Part shown: in pieces, positions 8,300 through 15,748 of the stretch | Position numbering within the stretch: position 1 is the first letter of the stretch | Layout of the letters: each line of letters starts with the position of its first letter | Source: Burkholderiaceae bacterium | Lineage (GTDB): Bacteria > Pseudomonadota > Gammaproteobacteria > Burkholderiales > Burkholderiaceae_B | Direction: 5' to 3' | Assembly (NCBI GenBank): GCA_023653055.1 | Contig: JAMNXR010000004.1 | Coordinates: 118,749 to 182,748 of the forward strand | DNA: 64,000 nucleotides | Program-made: the position numbers and the translations under genes | The notes under the pieces: generated by a model | Told to the model about the DNA's origin: nothing | Seen by the model: the letters and a program-made list of their open reading frames with translations, nothing else | Database searches by the model: none

Positions 8300-8493
8300 C
8301 CCGGCGCGGTTTGTTGCGTGGGGGGTGTCCAGGAAAGGCCGAGTTGGAAGAGCAGCTGGCCGCAAATCGGCTCCGCCTGTCTGAGGCCCAAAGGGCCGAG
8401 TTCGGAGCCGATCTGCCAGCAAGCTTCCGACAAGGGAAGTGGGCAAAGCCCACCCGTCCGCCACCGCTCATGCAACAAACCGCGCCGGGTTGC
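8296..8493 (-). repeat. Nested-palindrome intergenic element, copy C (reverse orientation)
   Basis: Third copy, inverted relative to A and B. The outer arms 8296-8317 and 8472-8493 are perfectly complementary over 22 bases with a third unrelated sequence. Conserved modules are 8433-8460 (GTGGGC/GCCCAC hairpin) and 8366-8412 (ATCG...CGAT core). The inner stem is less perfect here, with bulges. Its left arm shares four bases (8296-8299) with the right arm of copy B, so B and C are fused end to end as an inverted pair. Confidence 0.85.
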
Positions 8494-8505
8494 TTTCGCC
8501 TAATA

Positions 8506-8549
8506 CCCCAATACCCCAAAACCCAAAAGCCCCCCTCCCCGACACCCCC
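8506..8549 (-). other. G-quadruplex-capable G-run tract upstream of tcuA
   Basis: The plus strand carries six C-runs (4, 4, 3, 6, 4 and 5 long) separated by 1-5 bases. On the minus strand these are G-runs that meet the usual G-quadruplex rule. The tract lies between repeat copy C and the tcuA leader. No other function seen. Confidence 0.6.
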
Positions 8550-8568
8550 ACATTCCCCTACAATGTGG
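8548..8568 (+). promoter_or_regulatory. Small hairpin overlapping a possible -10 box before tcuA
   Basis: CCACATT at 8548-8554 pairs with AATGTGG at 8562-8568. TACAAT at 8559-8564 resembles a -10 box about 57 bases before the tcuA start, but the C-rich tract upstream offers no good -35. Either an activated promoter or a weak terminator; low certainty. Confidence 0.3.
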
Positions 8569-8620
8569 CACGTTTTTATTCAATCTCAACGCGAACAAAA
8601 AAACACCGCGAGGCAAGAAC

Positions 8621-10036
8621 ATGTGGGACGTAGTCGTAGTTGGGGGTGGTAACGCCGCCCTGTGTAGCGCTTTGATGGCCCGAGAGGCCGGTGCAAGCGT
8701 ATTGATCCTTGAAGCATCTCCCAAAGAATGGCGAGGCGGTAACTCTCAGCACACACGCAACTTGCGCTGTATGCATGATGAGCCACAGGATGTATTGGTA
8801 GAAGCCTATCCAGAAGAAGAATACTGGCAAGATTTGCTTAAGGTCACCGGTGGAATTACCAACGAGAAACTCGCCCGCTTAGTCATTCGCGAGTCCTCAA
8901 CCTGTCGGCCCTGGATGGAAAAGCACGGCGTACGCTTTCAGCCTTCATTGTCTGGCACCCTGCACGTCGCGCGCACCAACGCTTTCTTTATGGGCGGCGG
9001 CAAGGCCTTGATTAATGCCTACTTCCGCAGCGCAGAAAATCTCGGCATCGATATTTTGTATGACTCCCCCGTCGATGACCTCGAAATCAAAGACGGCAAG
9101 TTTATCGCTGCGCGTGTGGGTGACAAACGCTACGAAGGTCATGCTGTTGTGCTGGGTTGCGGAGGTTTTGAATCCGATCGCAAATGGCTCCGTGAAGCTT
9201 GGGGCCAAAATGAAAACGGCGAATGGCCTGCTGATAATTTTTTGATTCGCGGCACCCGTTACAACATGGGCGTAGTCATCAAAGTCATGATGCGCGAAGG
9301 TGCAGACACGATGGGTGATCCGACTCAAGCGCATTGCGTGGCCATTGATGCACGCTCGCCCCTTTATGATGGCGGCATCTGCACGCGCATTGACTGCGTC
9401 TCGCTCGGCATCGTCGTCAACCGCGATGCCAAGCGCTTTTACGATGAAGGCGAAGACTTCTGGCCCAAGCGTTATGCGCTGTGGGGCCGTCTGGTTGCCT
9501 TACAACCCGGACAGATCGCCTACTCCATTATTGATGCAAAATCTGTAGGTCGCTTTATGCCGCCCGTGTTTGATGGCGTTAAAGCCGACACACTGCCAGA
9601 ACTGGCGAGCAAACTTGGTCTTGACGTTGATACCTTTATGGCAACGGTCAATGGCTTTAACGCAGCCTGCAAGGTCGGGACCTTTGACCATACGATTCAG
9701 GATGACTGCCATACAGAAAACATTACTCCGGAAAAAACGCACTGGGCACGCCCGCTTGATACAGGCCCCTTTTATGGATATGCCGTTCGCCCTGGCGTGA
9801 CCTTTACGTACTTCGGACTCACGACTGACGAAAAAGCCAGCGTGTTCTTTAGTGGCAAAGCCAGCCCCAATATGTTTGCAGCGGGCGAAATCAATGCAGG
9901 TAACGTGCTCGGCAAGGGTTACACAGCCGGCGTCGGCATGTCGATTGGCACCGCCTTTGGTCGAATCGCTGGCACGCAAGCCGCACTCGCCGCACAAAAA
10001 ATGAAAGAAGGAGCATCACAACATGCAGCAGCTTGA
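8621..10036 (+). CDS. tcuA: FAD-dependent tricarballylate dehydrogenase (fumarate reductase-like flavoprotein)
   Basis: TcuA oxidises tricarballylate to cis-aconitate and passes electrons from FAD to TcuB. 471 aa. The N-terminal dinucleotide fold has [17 protein letters not shown] (GGG at 8-10) and the succinate dehydrogenase/fumarate reductase flavoprotein domain follows: [12 protein letters not shown], a FAD-contact run ending near the C terminus as [18 protein letters not shown]. The start is preceded by GAGG. It overlaps tcuB by 14 bases, so the two are co-translated. The regulator tcuR and transporter tcuC of the Salmonella locus are not adjacent; substrate assignment rests on family resemblance and the tcuB partner. 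Confidence 0.9.
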   Translation: MWDVVVVGGGNAALCSALMAREAGASVLILEASPKEWRGGNSQHTRNLRCMHDEPQDVLVEAYPEEEYWQDLLKVTGGITNEKLARLVIRESSTCRPWMEKHGVRFQPSLSGTLHVARTNAFFMGGGKALINAYFRSAENLGIDILYDSPVDDLEIKDGKFIAARVGDKRYEGHAVVLGCGGFESDRKWLREAWGQNENGEWPADNFLIRGTRYNMGVVIKVMMREGADTMGDPTQAHCVAIDARSPLYDGGICTRIDCVSLGIVVNRDAKRFYDEGEDFWPKRYALWGRLVALQPGQIAYSIIDAKSVGRFMPPVFDGVKADTLPELASKLGLDVDTFMATVNGFNAACKVGTFDHTIQDDCHTENITPEKTHWARPLDTGPFYGYAVRPGVTFTYFGLTTDEKASVFFSGKASPNMFAAGEINAGNVLGKGYTAGVGMSIGTAFGRIAGTQAALAAQKMKEGASQHAAA

Positions 10037-11210
10037 ATCACTGACCCGTGAAGCACAGAACCTCGCGGGTGCGTCTGAGCACTCCGTGACATGGCACAAA
10101 AAAGGCATCAGTGAAAACGAAACTGAGCTCGCGCGTCAAATGCAAATTTGTAACGCCTGTCGTTACTGTGAAGGTTTCTGCGCAGTGTTTCCTGCCATGA
10201 CCCTTCGTCTACAGTTCGACAACAAGGCAGACCTAAACTACTTGGCAAACCTTTGTCACAATTGCGGCGCGTGTCTGCATGCCTGTCAATATGCTCCGCC
10301 TCACGAATTTATGGTCAACGTCCCGCAAGCAATGGCTAAAGTCCGTCTGGAGACTTATACAGACTTTGCTTGGCCTGCAGCGATGGGCGCTTTATACAAA
10401 CGTAACGGACTGACAGTCGCGATGGCGACGGCTTTTGGTCTGGCACTTTTTTTGGTGCTTGCCCTTTTATCGACAGGCTCGCTTTGGCATGAGCCGATGG
10501 CAGGCAACTTTTACGCAGTCTTCCCACATAACACTTTAGTTGTGCTGTTTGGCTCGGTATTTGGCTTTTCGATTCTTGCAATATTAATAGGCGTCGTCCG
10601 CTTTTGGCGTGAAATCACACCCGGACAAGTCAGTGGCGTGGCGGTTGGTGAGGCCGCCCATTACGCACTAAAACTTAAGTATCTCGACGGCGGTCACGGA
10701 GAGGGCTGCAATGATGAAGACGACAAGTTCACCTTGCGGCGTCGTATGTATCATCACTTTACGTTTTATGGCTTCATGCTGTGTTTCGCTGCCACCTCAG
10801 TGGCCACGCTCTATCACTACGTCTTTGGATGGCAAGCGCCCTATGGCTACACCAGCTTGCCTGTAATTCTTGGCACCCTTGGCGGCATTGGTCTTTTGAT
10901 TGGGCCTGTAGGTTTATTTTGGCTTAACAAAAACCGCTCCCCCTTGCATGGAGACAAAGCGCAACAGCCGATGGATCGAGGCTTCATCGCCCTATTATTC
11001 TGGACGAGTCTGACAGGCTTAGCGTTATTGGTTTGGCGCGACACCGGTGCGATGGCGTTGCTCTTAGCGATCCACTTAGGTGTCGTGATGGCCTTGTTTC
11101 TCACCATGCCTTACGGCAAGTTTGCACACGGCTTTTACCGTTGCGCAGCACTCCTCAAGTCTTCCATTGAGAAGCGTATGCCTAACAAGCTCTCGTTAGG
11201 GTCTGACTGA
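10023..11210 (+). CDS. tcuB: Iron-sulfur/b-type membrane electron-transfer protein TcuB (CitB)
   Basis: Partner that reoxidises TcuA and feeds electrons to the membrane. 395 aa with two 4Fe-4S-type cysteine sets near the N terminus: Cys43, 46, 49, 53 ([11 protein letters not shown]) and Cys78, 81, 84, 88 ([11 protein letters not shown]). From about residue 130 there are several hydrophobic segments with conserved histidines (for example [13 protein letters not shown]) suited to haem binding. The start lies inside the tcuA 3' end; a strong hairpin terminator follows. Confidence 0.93.
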   Translation: MQQLESLTREAQNLAGASEHSVTWHKKGISENETELARQMQICNACRYCEGFCAVFPAMTLRLQFDNKADLNYLANLCHNCGACLHACQYAPPHEFMVNVPQAMAKVRLETYTDFAWPAAMGALYKRNGLTVAMATAFGLALFLVLALLSTGSLWHEPMAGNFYAVFPHNTLVVLFGSVFGFSILAILIGVVRFWREITPGQVSGVAVGEAAHYALKLKYLDGGHGEGCNDEDDKFTLRRRMYHHFTFYGFMLCFAATSVATLYHYVFGWQAPYGYTSLPVILGTLGGIGLLIGPVGLFWLNKNRSPLHGDKAQQPMDRGFIALLFWTSLTGLALLVWRDTGAMALLLAIHLGVVMALFLTMPYGKFAHGFYRCAALLKSSIEKRMPNKLSLGSD

Positions 11211-11234
11211 TCTAGCGTAAAACCCGCTCAATAG

Positions 11235-11275
11235 AAAAAGCTCGCTGCGTCTATTTCTTACGCAGCGAGCTTTTT
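11235..11275. terminator. Bidirectional intrinsic terminator between tcuB and the desaturase-like gene
   Basis: A 16-base perfect stem (AAAAAGCTCGCTGCGT, 11235-11250, with 11260-11275), a 9-base loop, and a T-run on the right with a matching A-run on the left. It can end both rightward tcuAB and leftward transcription from the desaturase gene. Confidence 0.92.
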
Positions 11276-11292
11276 TTATGCAGCGATTTTTT

Positions 11293-12264
11293 TTAAAATC
11301 CAGCCGTCTTAGAACCAATCATACGCTTCAAACCCAGCCACTGCTGGGATAGAAAACTACGTCCGTAATCTCTACTGCCCGCATCGGGCTCTTGATCATG
11401 GATCCCGGTTTTGGCATAGCCGGTGTTAAAGCGTGCAGTGCCAAACAAGATATCCCAAATAGGAAAGAGTACGGCGAAATTATGGCCGCGCGCAGGGCCC
11501 GCTGTGGACTCGTTGTACTCAATTGAATGGTGATAACGGTGAAACTTTGGGCTCACTAGAAAACGCTCACCCACTTTTCCAAAAGAAAGGCGGATATTGG
11601 CGTGCGAGTAGCTTTCAACCAATTGCGTCAGCACGACGATTAAGACAAACTGACCCGGTGGCACACCGATCAGTTTAGCGACGAGTACAAAAACGGTGCT
11701 GCGCAGAACGCTATCCAATAGGTGATTACGGTTGTCGCTCCACATCGTCATTTGTCGCTGACTATGGTGAACGGCATGCAAGCTCCAGAACCACGCAAAG
11801 CGATGCTGTGCCCGATGATAAAAATAATCAACCAGGTCAAAGATTAAAATATAAATAATCAAACTCACCCATGCGATATCGGTTACGCCGGGCCAAATCT
11901 GATCGACATGGAAGGTCGAGATACCATGCAAGCTTGCCTGACCAAACAAAAAATCCCAAATCGGCTGAATCGAAAAAAACAATACCAGTCGAAATAAACC
12001 CAGTCGGTGAATGAGCGTATAAAAAATATCAATCCTGATTTGCTGTCTGTCCACGACGGGCTCTGCAGGCCGCCAGCGTTGCAAGCTTCCAAATACCACC
12101 GCAATTAAAATGATCTGCAGTACACCGATGAGTAGCCACATCGAGCCATCGAACGCATCCTCAAGAAAAGCGCTCAGGCCTAAATCAAACAATACTGGCT
12201 GAACAATGGCTTCAAATAACCACTGGTGGGCGGAGTCAAATAGATCTTCGGCAGTTTTTATCAT
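11293..12264 (-). CDS. Sterol desaturase / fatty acid hydroxylase superfamily membrane protein
   Basis: Membrane di-iron oxygenase family that hydroxylates or desaturates lipids. 323 aa with hydrophobic segments near 45-60, 90-105 and 130-148. All histidine boxes are intact: YHRAQH (His150, His154), HAVHH (163, 166, 167) and HRYHH (242, 245, 246). The substrate cannot be read from the sequence; hopanoid, sterol or fatty-acid roles all occur in this superfamily. It is the last gene of a leftward cluster and its start overlaps the deacetylase stop by 4 bases. Confidence 0.88.
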   Translation of the reverse strand: MIKTAEDLFDSAHQWLFEAIVQPVLFDLGLSAFLEDAFDGSMWLLIGVLQIILIAVVFGSLQRWRPAEPVVDRQQIRIDIFYTLIHRLGLFRLVLFFSIQPIWDFLFGQASLHGISTFHVDQIWPGVTDIAWVSLIIYILIFDLVDYFYHRAQHRFAWFWSLHAVHHSQRQMTMWSDNRNHLLDSVLRSTVFVLVAKLIGVPPGQFVLIVVLTQLVESYSHANIRLSFGKVGERFLVSPKFHRYHHSIEYNESTAGPARGHNFAVLFPIWDILFGTARFNTGYAKTGIHDQEPDAGSRDYGRSFLSQQWLGLKRMIGSKTAGF

Positions 12265-13154
12265 TGCTTGAGCTCAGGTATTTTCGATACAAATTGGTAG
12301 GATGGATGCGCATCGAGCGTGGCGAAACAAAATCCCTTTTCTTTTAAGCCTTCAATAAGAGGCTCAAGGACCGCCGGCGCCCAAGGGTCTTTACGTGACC
12401 AGATTCCTAGGTGCGCCAACAAAATATCGCCGCTGCGAATGTTGCGCAACGCTTGCTCTAGCAACTGTTGATTAGGATACTTTTCGCTGGACAGTTCGTC
12501 CCCTAAAAACCCTGCAGGCGACCAACCTACATGGGTATACCCACACTCTGCAGCAGCCTTAAGTAACGCAGGTGAAGTCCGTCCGCCCGCAGCCCTAAAG
12601 AGCGGCAACATCTCTTGGCCTGTGATTTGATTAAACCGCTCAGCAGGGCGCTTTAACTCGCGGCAGTAATCTTGAGCCGACCAAATTTGCGACTTTCCCT
12701 CAAGAGGGCCAGCGCTGGCTCGCACTCTAAAATTACCGTCTGGTAAATCCGCCTGCCAGTAAATGTGGTCATACGTATGCGAAGCAAACACATGGCCCTG
12801 CTGGCTCAGCTTTTTCCACCAAGGCGCCCATACATCATCGAGACTACCGCCTCCGGTGCGCGTGCGCTCATTTGCCAAAAAAAATGTCGCACGCACATTG
12901 TGTCTGGAGAGCACCTCCTCAACGAAAGGAGCAATTTCCATATGCCCCGTATCGAACGTCAGGTACAACGGCTTTGCGCAAACAGCAGGCGCCTCTAAAG
13001 GCTCGGTTACAGTCTCGATTTCAGGTTCGATTACAGGTTCGCGCACGAATGCGTGACCTTGCTCAAGCTCCGTTTGTGCGACAACTGTCAGCGCAGTTGT
13101 GCTCGACAACACCATGCACAGCCATGACAAAAAATGCTTAATCACGGCTCGCAT
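12261..13154 (-). CDS. Polysaccharide deacetylase (NodB-homology) family protein, exported
   Basis: 297 aa. N-terminal signal or anchor (hydrophobic residues about 8-26), a Glu/Val/Pro-rich linker (about 36-57), then a NodB domain. Motif 1 is TFDTGH (66-71), where the usual second Asp, a metal ligand, is Thr. Motif 2 SHTYDH (125-130) is intact, as are FRAAGGRTSP (motif 3-like) and the C-terminal LLAHLGIW. Activity is likely but not certain given the altered motif 1. It overlaps the YncE-like gene upstream by 17 bases and the desaturase downstream by 4, so the three form an operon. Possible role: envelope glycan deacetylation. Confidence 0.85.
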   Translation of the reverse strand: MRAVIKHFLSWLCMVLSSTTALTVVAQTELEQGHAFVREPVIEPEIETVTEPLEAPAVCAKPLYLTFDTGHMEIAPFVEEVLSRHNVRATFFLANERTRTGGGSLDDVWAPWWKKLSQQGHVFASHTYDHIYWQADLPDGNFRVRASAGPLEGKSQIWSAQDYCRELKRPAERFNQITGQEMLPLFRAAGGRTSPALLKAAAECGYTHVGWSPAGFLGDELSSEKYPNQQLLEQALRNIRSGDILLAHLGIWSRKDPWAPAVLEPLIEGLKEKGFCFATLDAHPSYQFVSKIPELKQ

Positions 13155-14154
13155 GATTCAAGGTCCACACGCCATGCGGAGATTTACCGACTGGGATTTG
13201 TTTGACGACGGCTTTTTTCTCAAGATCGATGACGGCCAAACGCCCTGCCCAGCGGGCGGTGACTAACAGCGTTTTTCCATCCGCCATCATCTCCATGCAA
13301 TCTGGTCCTGCTGGGGTGCGATACGTATCCACCACTTTGAGCGTTTTCCAGTTAATACGGCTGATCGTATTTTCCGTTCGATTGCTCACAAAAACGTGCT
13401 GCTTGTCACCTTGCGAACGAAAAGCATGGGCACCCTTACCCGTTGGAATAAGCGTTTTGAGTACCGCTTTACCATTGGACACGTCATACGCCTCGACCCC
13501 GGCCGCACCCGTCAAACCAATCAACAAAGTTTTGTCGTCAGGCGTCAAATACAAGTCGGCAGGAGTTTTACCAACCTTAATCGTCCAGAGACGTTTTTGA
13601 GTGGCTAACTCAATCGCGGTGAGCTCGTGACTATCTTGCAACGTAATGTAAGCAATTTTGCTTTTGCTATCGATCGCAATGTGACTCGGTGTCTTGCCTG
13701 CTGCAATCCGCTTGACCAAGTTGAGTTTGAAGGTCCCACCTTTATTGTCCCACGTATAAATATCGACGTGATTCAAGCGGTTCGCTGCGGTCACAAACCA
13801 TTTCATATCAGGCGAAAAACGTAAGTGATACGGATCCACAATCCCCGTCATGGTGTGCTGCACTTGCGCAGTCTTGGGATCCAGAAACGTAATGGAGTCG
13901 CCCTCTGCGTTGGCCACCATGACGGATTTGTCGTCTGGCGTCAAATAAAGATGGTGGGGCTCTTTGCCAACAGGGACGCGCTTGATCTCAGTCCATGTCT
14001 TTGGATCAATGACGCTTACATCCGCATTCAGCGAGTTCAACACCAGAATGGGCGCATCCGCTTTTGCCCACACCGCGGGTGCCTGCCCTAAAAAGGCAGC
14101 GGTTGCGATGGCGCAGAAGCTTAAGGATCGACGAAAAAAAAGATCAATGTTCAT
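13138..14154 (-). CDS. YncE-like beta-propeller protein, periplasmic
   Basis: 338 aa from the ATG at 14154, which places a signal peptide at residues 1-30 (ending VWA/KAD); the open frame continues upstream but those residues look non-coding. The mature protein is built of repeated propeller blades with the PD(D/M)K-type turns of YVTN/cytochrome cd1-like repeats: LYLTPDDKSVMVAN, LRFSPDMKWFVTAAN, LYLTPDDKTLLIGL, SPHGVWTL. Function not known; such propellers are periplasmic binding or scaffold proteins. Operon with the deacetylase and desaturase. Confidence 0.85.
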   Translation of the reverse strand: MNIDLFFRRSLSFCAIATAAFLGQAPAVWAKADAPILVLNSLNADVSVIDPKTWTEIKRVPVGKEPHHLYLTPDDKSVMVANAEGDSITFLDPKTAQVQHTMTGIVDPYHLRFSPDMKWFVTAANRLNHVDIYTWDNKGGTFKLNLVKRIAAGKTPSHIAIDSKSKIAYITLQDSHELTAIELATQKRLWTIKVGKTPADLYLTPDDKTLLIGLTGAAGVEAYDVSNGKAVLKTLIPTGKGAHAFRSQGDKQHVFVSNRTENTISRINWKTLKVVDTYRTPAGPDCMEMMADGKTLLVTARWAGRLAVIDLEKKAVVKQIPVGKSPHGVWTLNHASRD

Positions 14155-14260
14155 ATGCTGCCAGCGACGAAAAATAGGATGAAAAAATGAATCTCTATTT
14201 TCGCACAGGCGCACTAAAAAGCTTGCATGCTTTCGACAAACAAACGTAGAAAAAATGTGG

Positions 14261-15181
14261 CTATCCGGGCTGATGCACTTTCGCACCTGGATAAGGCATC
14301 CGCATCATCAAAATAGAGCCTGACTCTGATTCTGTACAAAAGAGACTTTGATGGTCCACTCCGCCAAAAGCGATATTCGTGACGGCGGAGGACTTAGGAC
14401 TCGACCACACTGCGATCGGCTCACCCCTTGGGTTAATGAGCCAAACATATCCCAAGCCCGGATTGGCAACGACCAAATTACCTGCGGCATCCATCGCCAA
14501 GCCATCTGGACCCGTTGGCCCATAGGAGGTAAAAAACTGACCCACCTTTGCCACACCCCCATCAGGCATGAGCGGGGCTCGCCAGACGCAATTGCCACGG
14601 GTCACACCGACATAAAGCACCCTCTCATCGACTGAGAGCACTAAACCATTGGGACTGGGCACATTACTGAGTAGCAGATCAAGCTGACCCGAAGGGCGCA
14701 AGCGATAGACGCGGCCCGTTGGATCATGCAATCCTGACTGTCCCTGATCGGTAAAGTACAAGTTACCGTGCGAATCAAACGTCAAATCATTGAGCCCTTT
14801 AAAGCCCTCTGTATTACGTCTGGTCAGGTAGGGCTTGATGACGCCCGTTTGAATGTTCAGCCGCATCAGACCATTTTTATAGTCCGTAATGAGCAATTCC
14901 GTCTCGGACAAAAATTTCATCCCGTTTGGCTCGCCGTCGTACTCGATGATTTGCGTCCATGTTCCTTTGGTATCGATTTGAAATACGCGGCCAAAAATAA
15001 TGTCGGTGACATAGAGATTGCCCGCCCGATCAAATACCGGCCCCTCCAAAAAGGAGTCCATGGCCGCACCATTTCGGTTGATATCGGCCCACTCCGAACG
15101 CACACCCGTTCGTCGCAAGTCGGCGGGCATTTCCGTAAAGACTTCAGCGGTTTTGACTTCGGGGGCGTTTTTGAAAAACAT
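14261..15181 (-). CDS. SMP-30/gluconolactonase-like beta-propeller hydrolase
   Basis: 306 aa from the ATG at 15181 (a GTG 42 bases upstream is possible). Six-bladed propeller with the family's metal-site runs: FLEGPVFDRAGNLYVTD, GLNDLTFDSHGNLYFTDQG, PNGLVLS, GPDGLAMDAAGNLVVANPG. These enzymes hydrolyse sugar or other lactones; the substrate is unknown here. It is divergent from the lrp-like gene at 15281, which is a candidate regulator. It lies 106 bases upstream of the YncE-like gene on the same strand. Confidence 0.85.
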   Translation of the reverse strand: MFFKNAPEVKTAEVFTEMPADLRRTGVRSEWADINRNGAAMDSFLEGPVFDRAGNLYVTDIIFGRVFQIDTKGTWTQIIEYDGEPNGMKFLSETELLITDYKNGLMRLNIQTGVIKPYLTRRNTEGFKGLNDLTFDSHGNLYFTDQGQSGLHDPTGRVYRLRPSGQLDLLLSNVPSPNGLVLSVDERVLYVGVTRGNCVWRAPLMPDGGVAKVGQFFTSYGPTGPDGLAMDAAGNLVVANPGLGYVWLINPRGEPIAVWSSPKSSAVTNIAFGGVDHQSLFCTESESGSILMMRMPYPGAKVHQPG

Positions 15182-15229
15182 GGGCGCTCTCTGGGTAAAG
15201 AAAGGGATTAAAGAACTGAACACTTAATT

Positions 15230-15260
15230 TTGACAGGTTTCTAGAGAAAATCACTAAAAT
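15230..15260 (+). promoter_or_regulatory. Probable sigma-70 promoter of the lrp-like gene
   Basis: TTGACA at 15230-15235 and TAAAAT at 15255-15260 with a 19-base spacer, about 20 bases before the start codon; AGGAGG follows at once. The leader would be very short. Confidence 0.5.
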
Positions 15261-15280
15261 AGAGGCTCTTAGGAGGCACT

Positions 15281-15748
15281 ATGCGCCAACTTGATCGTAT
15301 TGACCTCAAGATTCTAGACGTCCTGCAACGCGATGGTCGCATTTCCATGACCGACCTCGCTGAGCGCGTCAATTTATCCGCGACGCCTTGCTCCGAGCGT
15401 GTCCGCCGACTCGAGCGCGAGGGCGTGATCATGGGCTATTACGCCCGGGTCAACCCAGCTGCGCTTGGGAAAAACCTACTCGTATTTCTTGAGATTAAGC
15501 TTTCAGCCAAGTCTGACGATGTCTTTGAAAAAGTAAAGAAAGAGCTCAGTTATGTGCCCGAGGTGATGGAATGTCACCTCGTCTCCGGCGACTTTGATTA
15601 CCTCATCAAAGCGCGACTCCCCGAAATGAATAAATACCGACAATTGCTTGGCGAAATTCTTAAACGTCTACCGGGCTCTGCCGAGTCCAGAAGCTACGTT
15701 GTGATGGAAGAAATTAAAGAGACCCTTTACCTAGCCGTGGATCGCTAA
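15281..15748 (+). CDS. Lrp/AsnC family transcriptional regulator
   Basis: 155 aa: N-terminal helix-turn-helix (DRIDLKILDVLQRDGRIS...LAERVNLSATPCSERVRRLE) and C-terminal RAM effector domain (VMECHLVSGDFDYLIKARL). Closest in character to Lrp proper. AGGAGG lies just before the ATG. It may control the divergent SMP-30-like gene or act globally. Its stop codon overlaps the stop of the convergent MocR gene by 4 bases. Confidence 0.93.
   Translation: MRQLDRIDLKILDVLQRDGRISMTDLAERVNLSATPCSERVRRLEREGVIMGYYARVNPAALGKNLLVFLEIKLSAKSDDVFEKVKKELSYVPEVMECHLVSGDFDYLIKARLPEMNKYRQLLGEILKRLPGSAESRSYVVMEEIKETLYLAVDR

Noticed and set aside
8106..8493. Integron attC sites
   Set aside because: Long imperfect palindromes after a stop codon suggested attC, but the RYYYAAC/GTTRRRY ends are absent, the conserved parts are internal, and there is no integrase.
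2197..8493. Retron msr/msd or group II intron remnants
   Set aside because: Inverted ends around branched stems recall these, but no reverse transcriptase gene lies anywhere in the window and domain V-like features were not seen.
8112..8519. Open frames of 90-190 codons across the repeats after urtE, on both strands
   Set aside because: They are by-products of GC-rich palindromes; no ribosome sites, no family resemblance, and the sequence shows RNA/DNA-fold conservation instead of codon patterns.
11235..11275. Member of the nested-palindrome family
   Set aside because: A simple stem with T-run; no conserved module, so an ordinary terminator.
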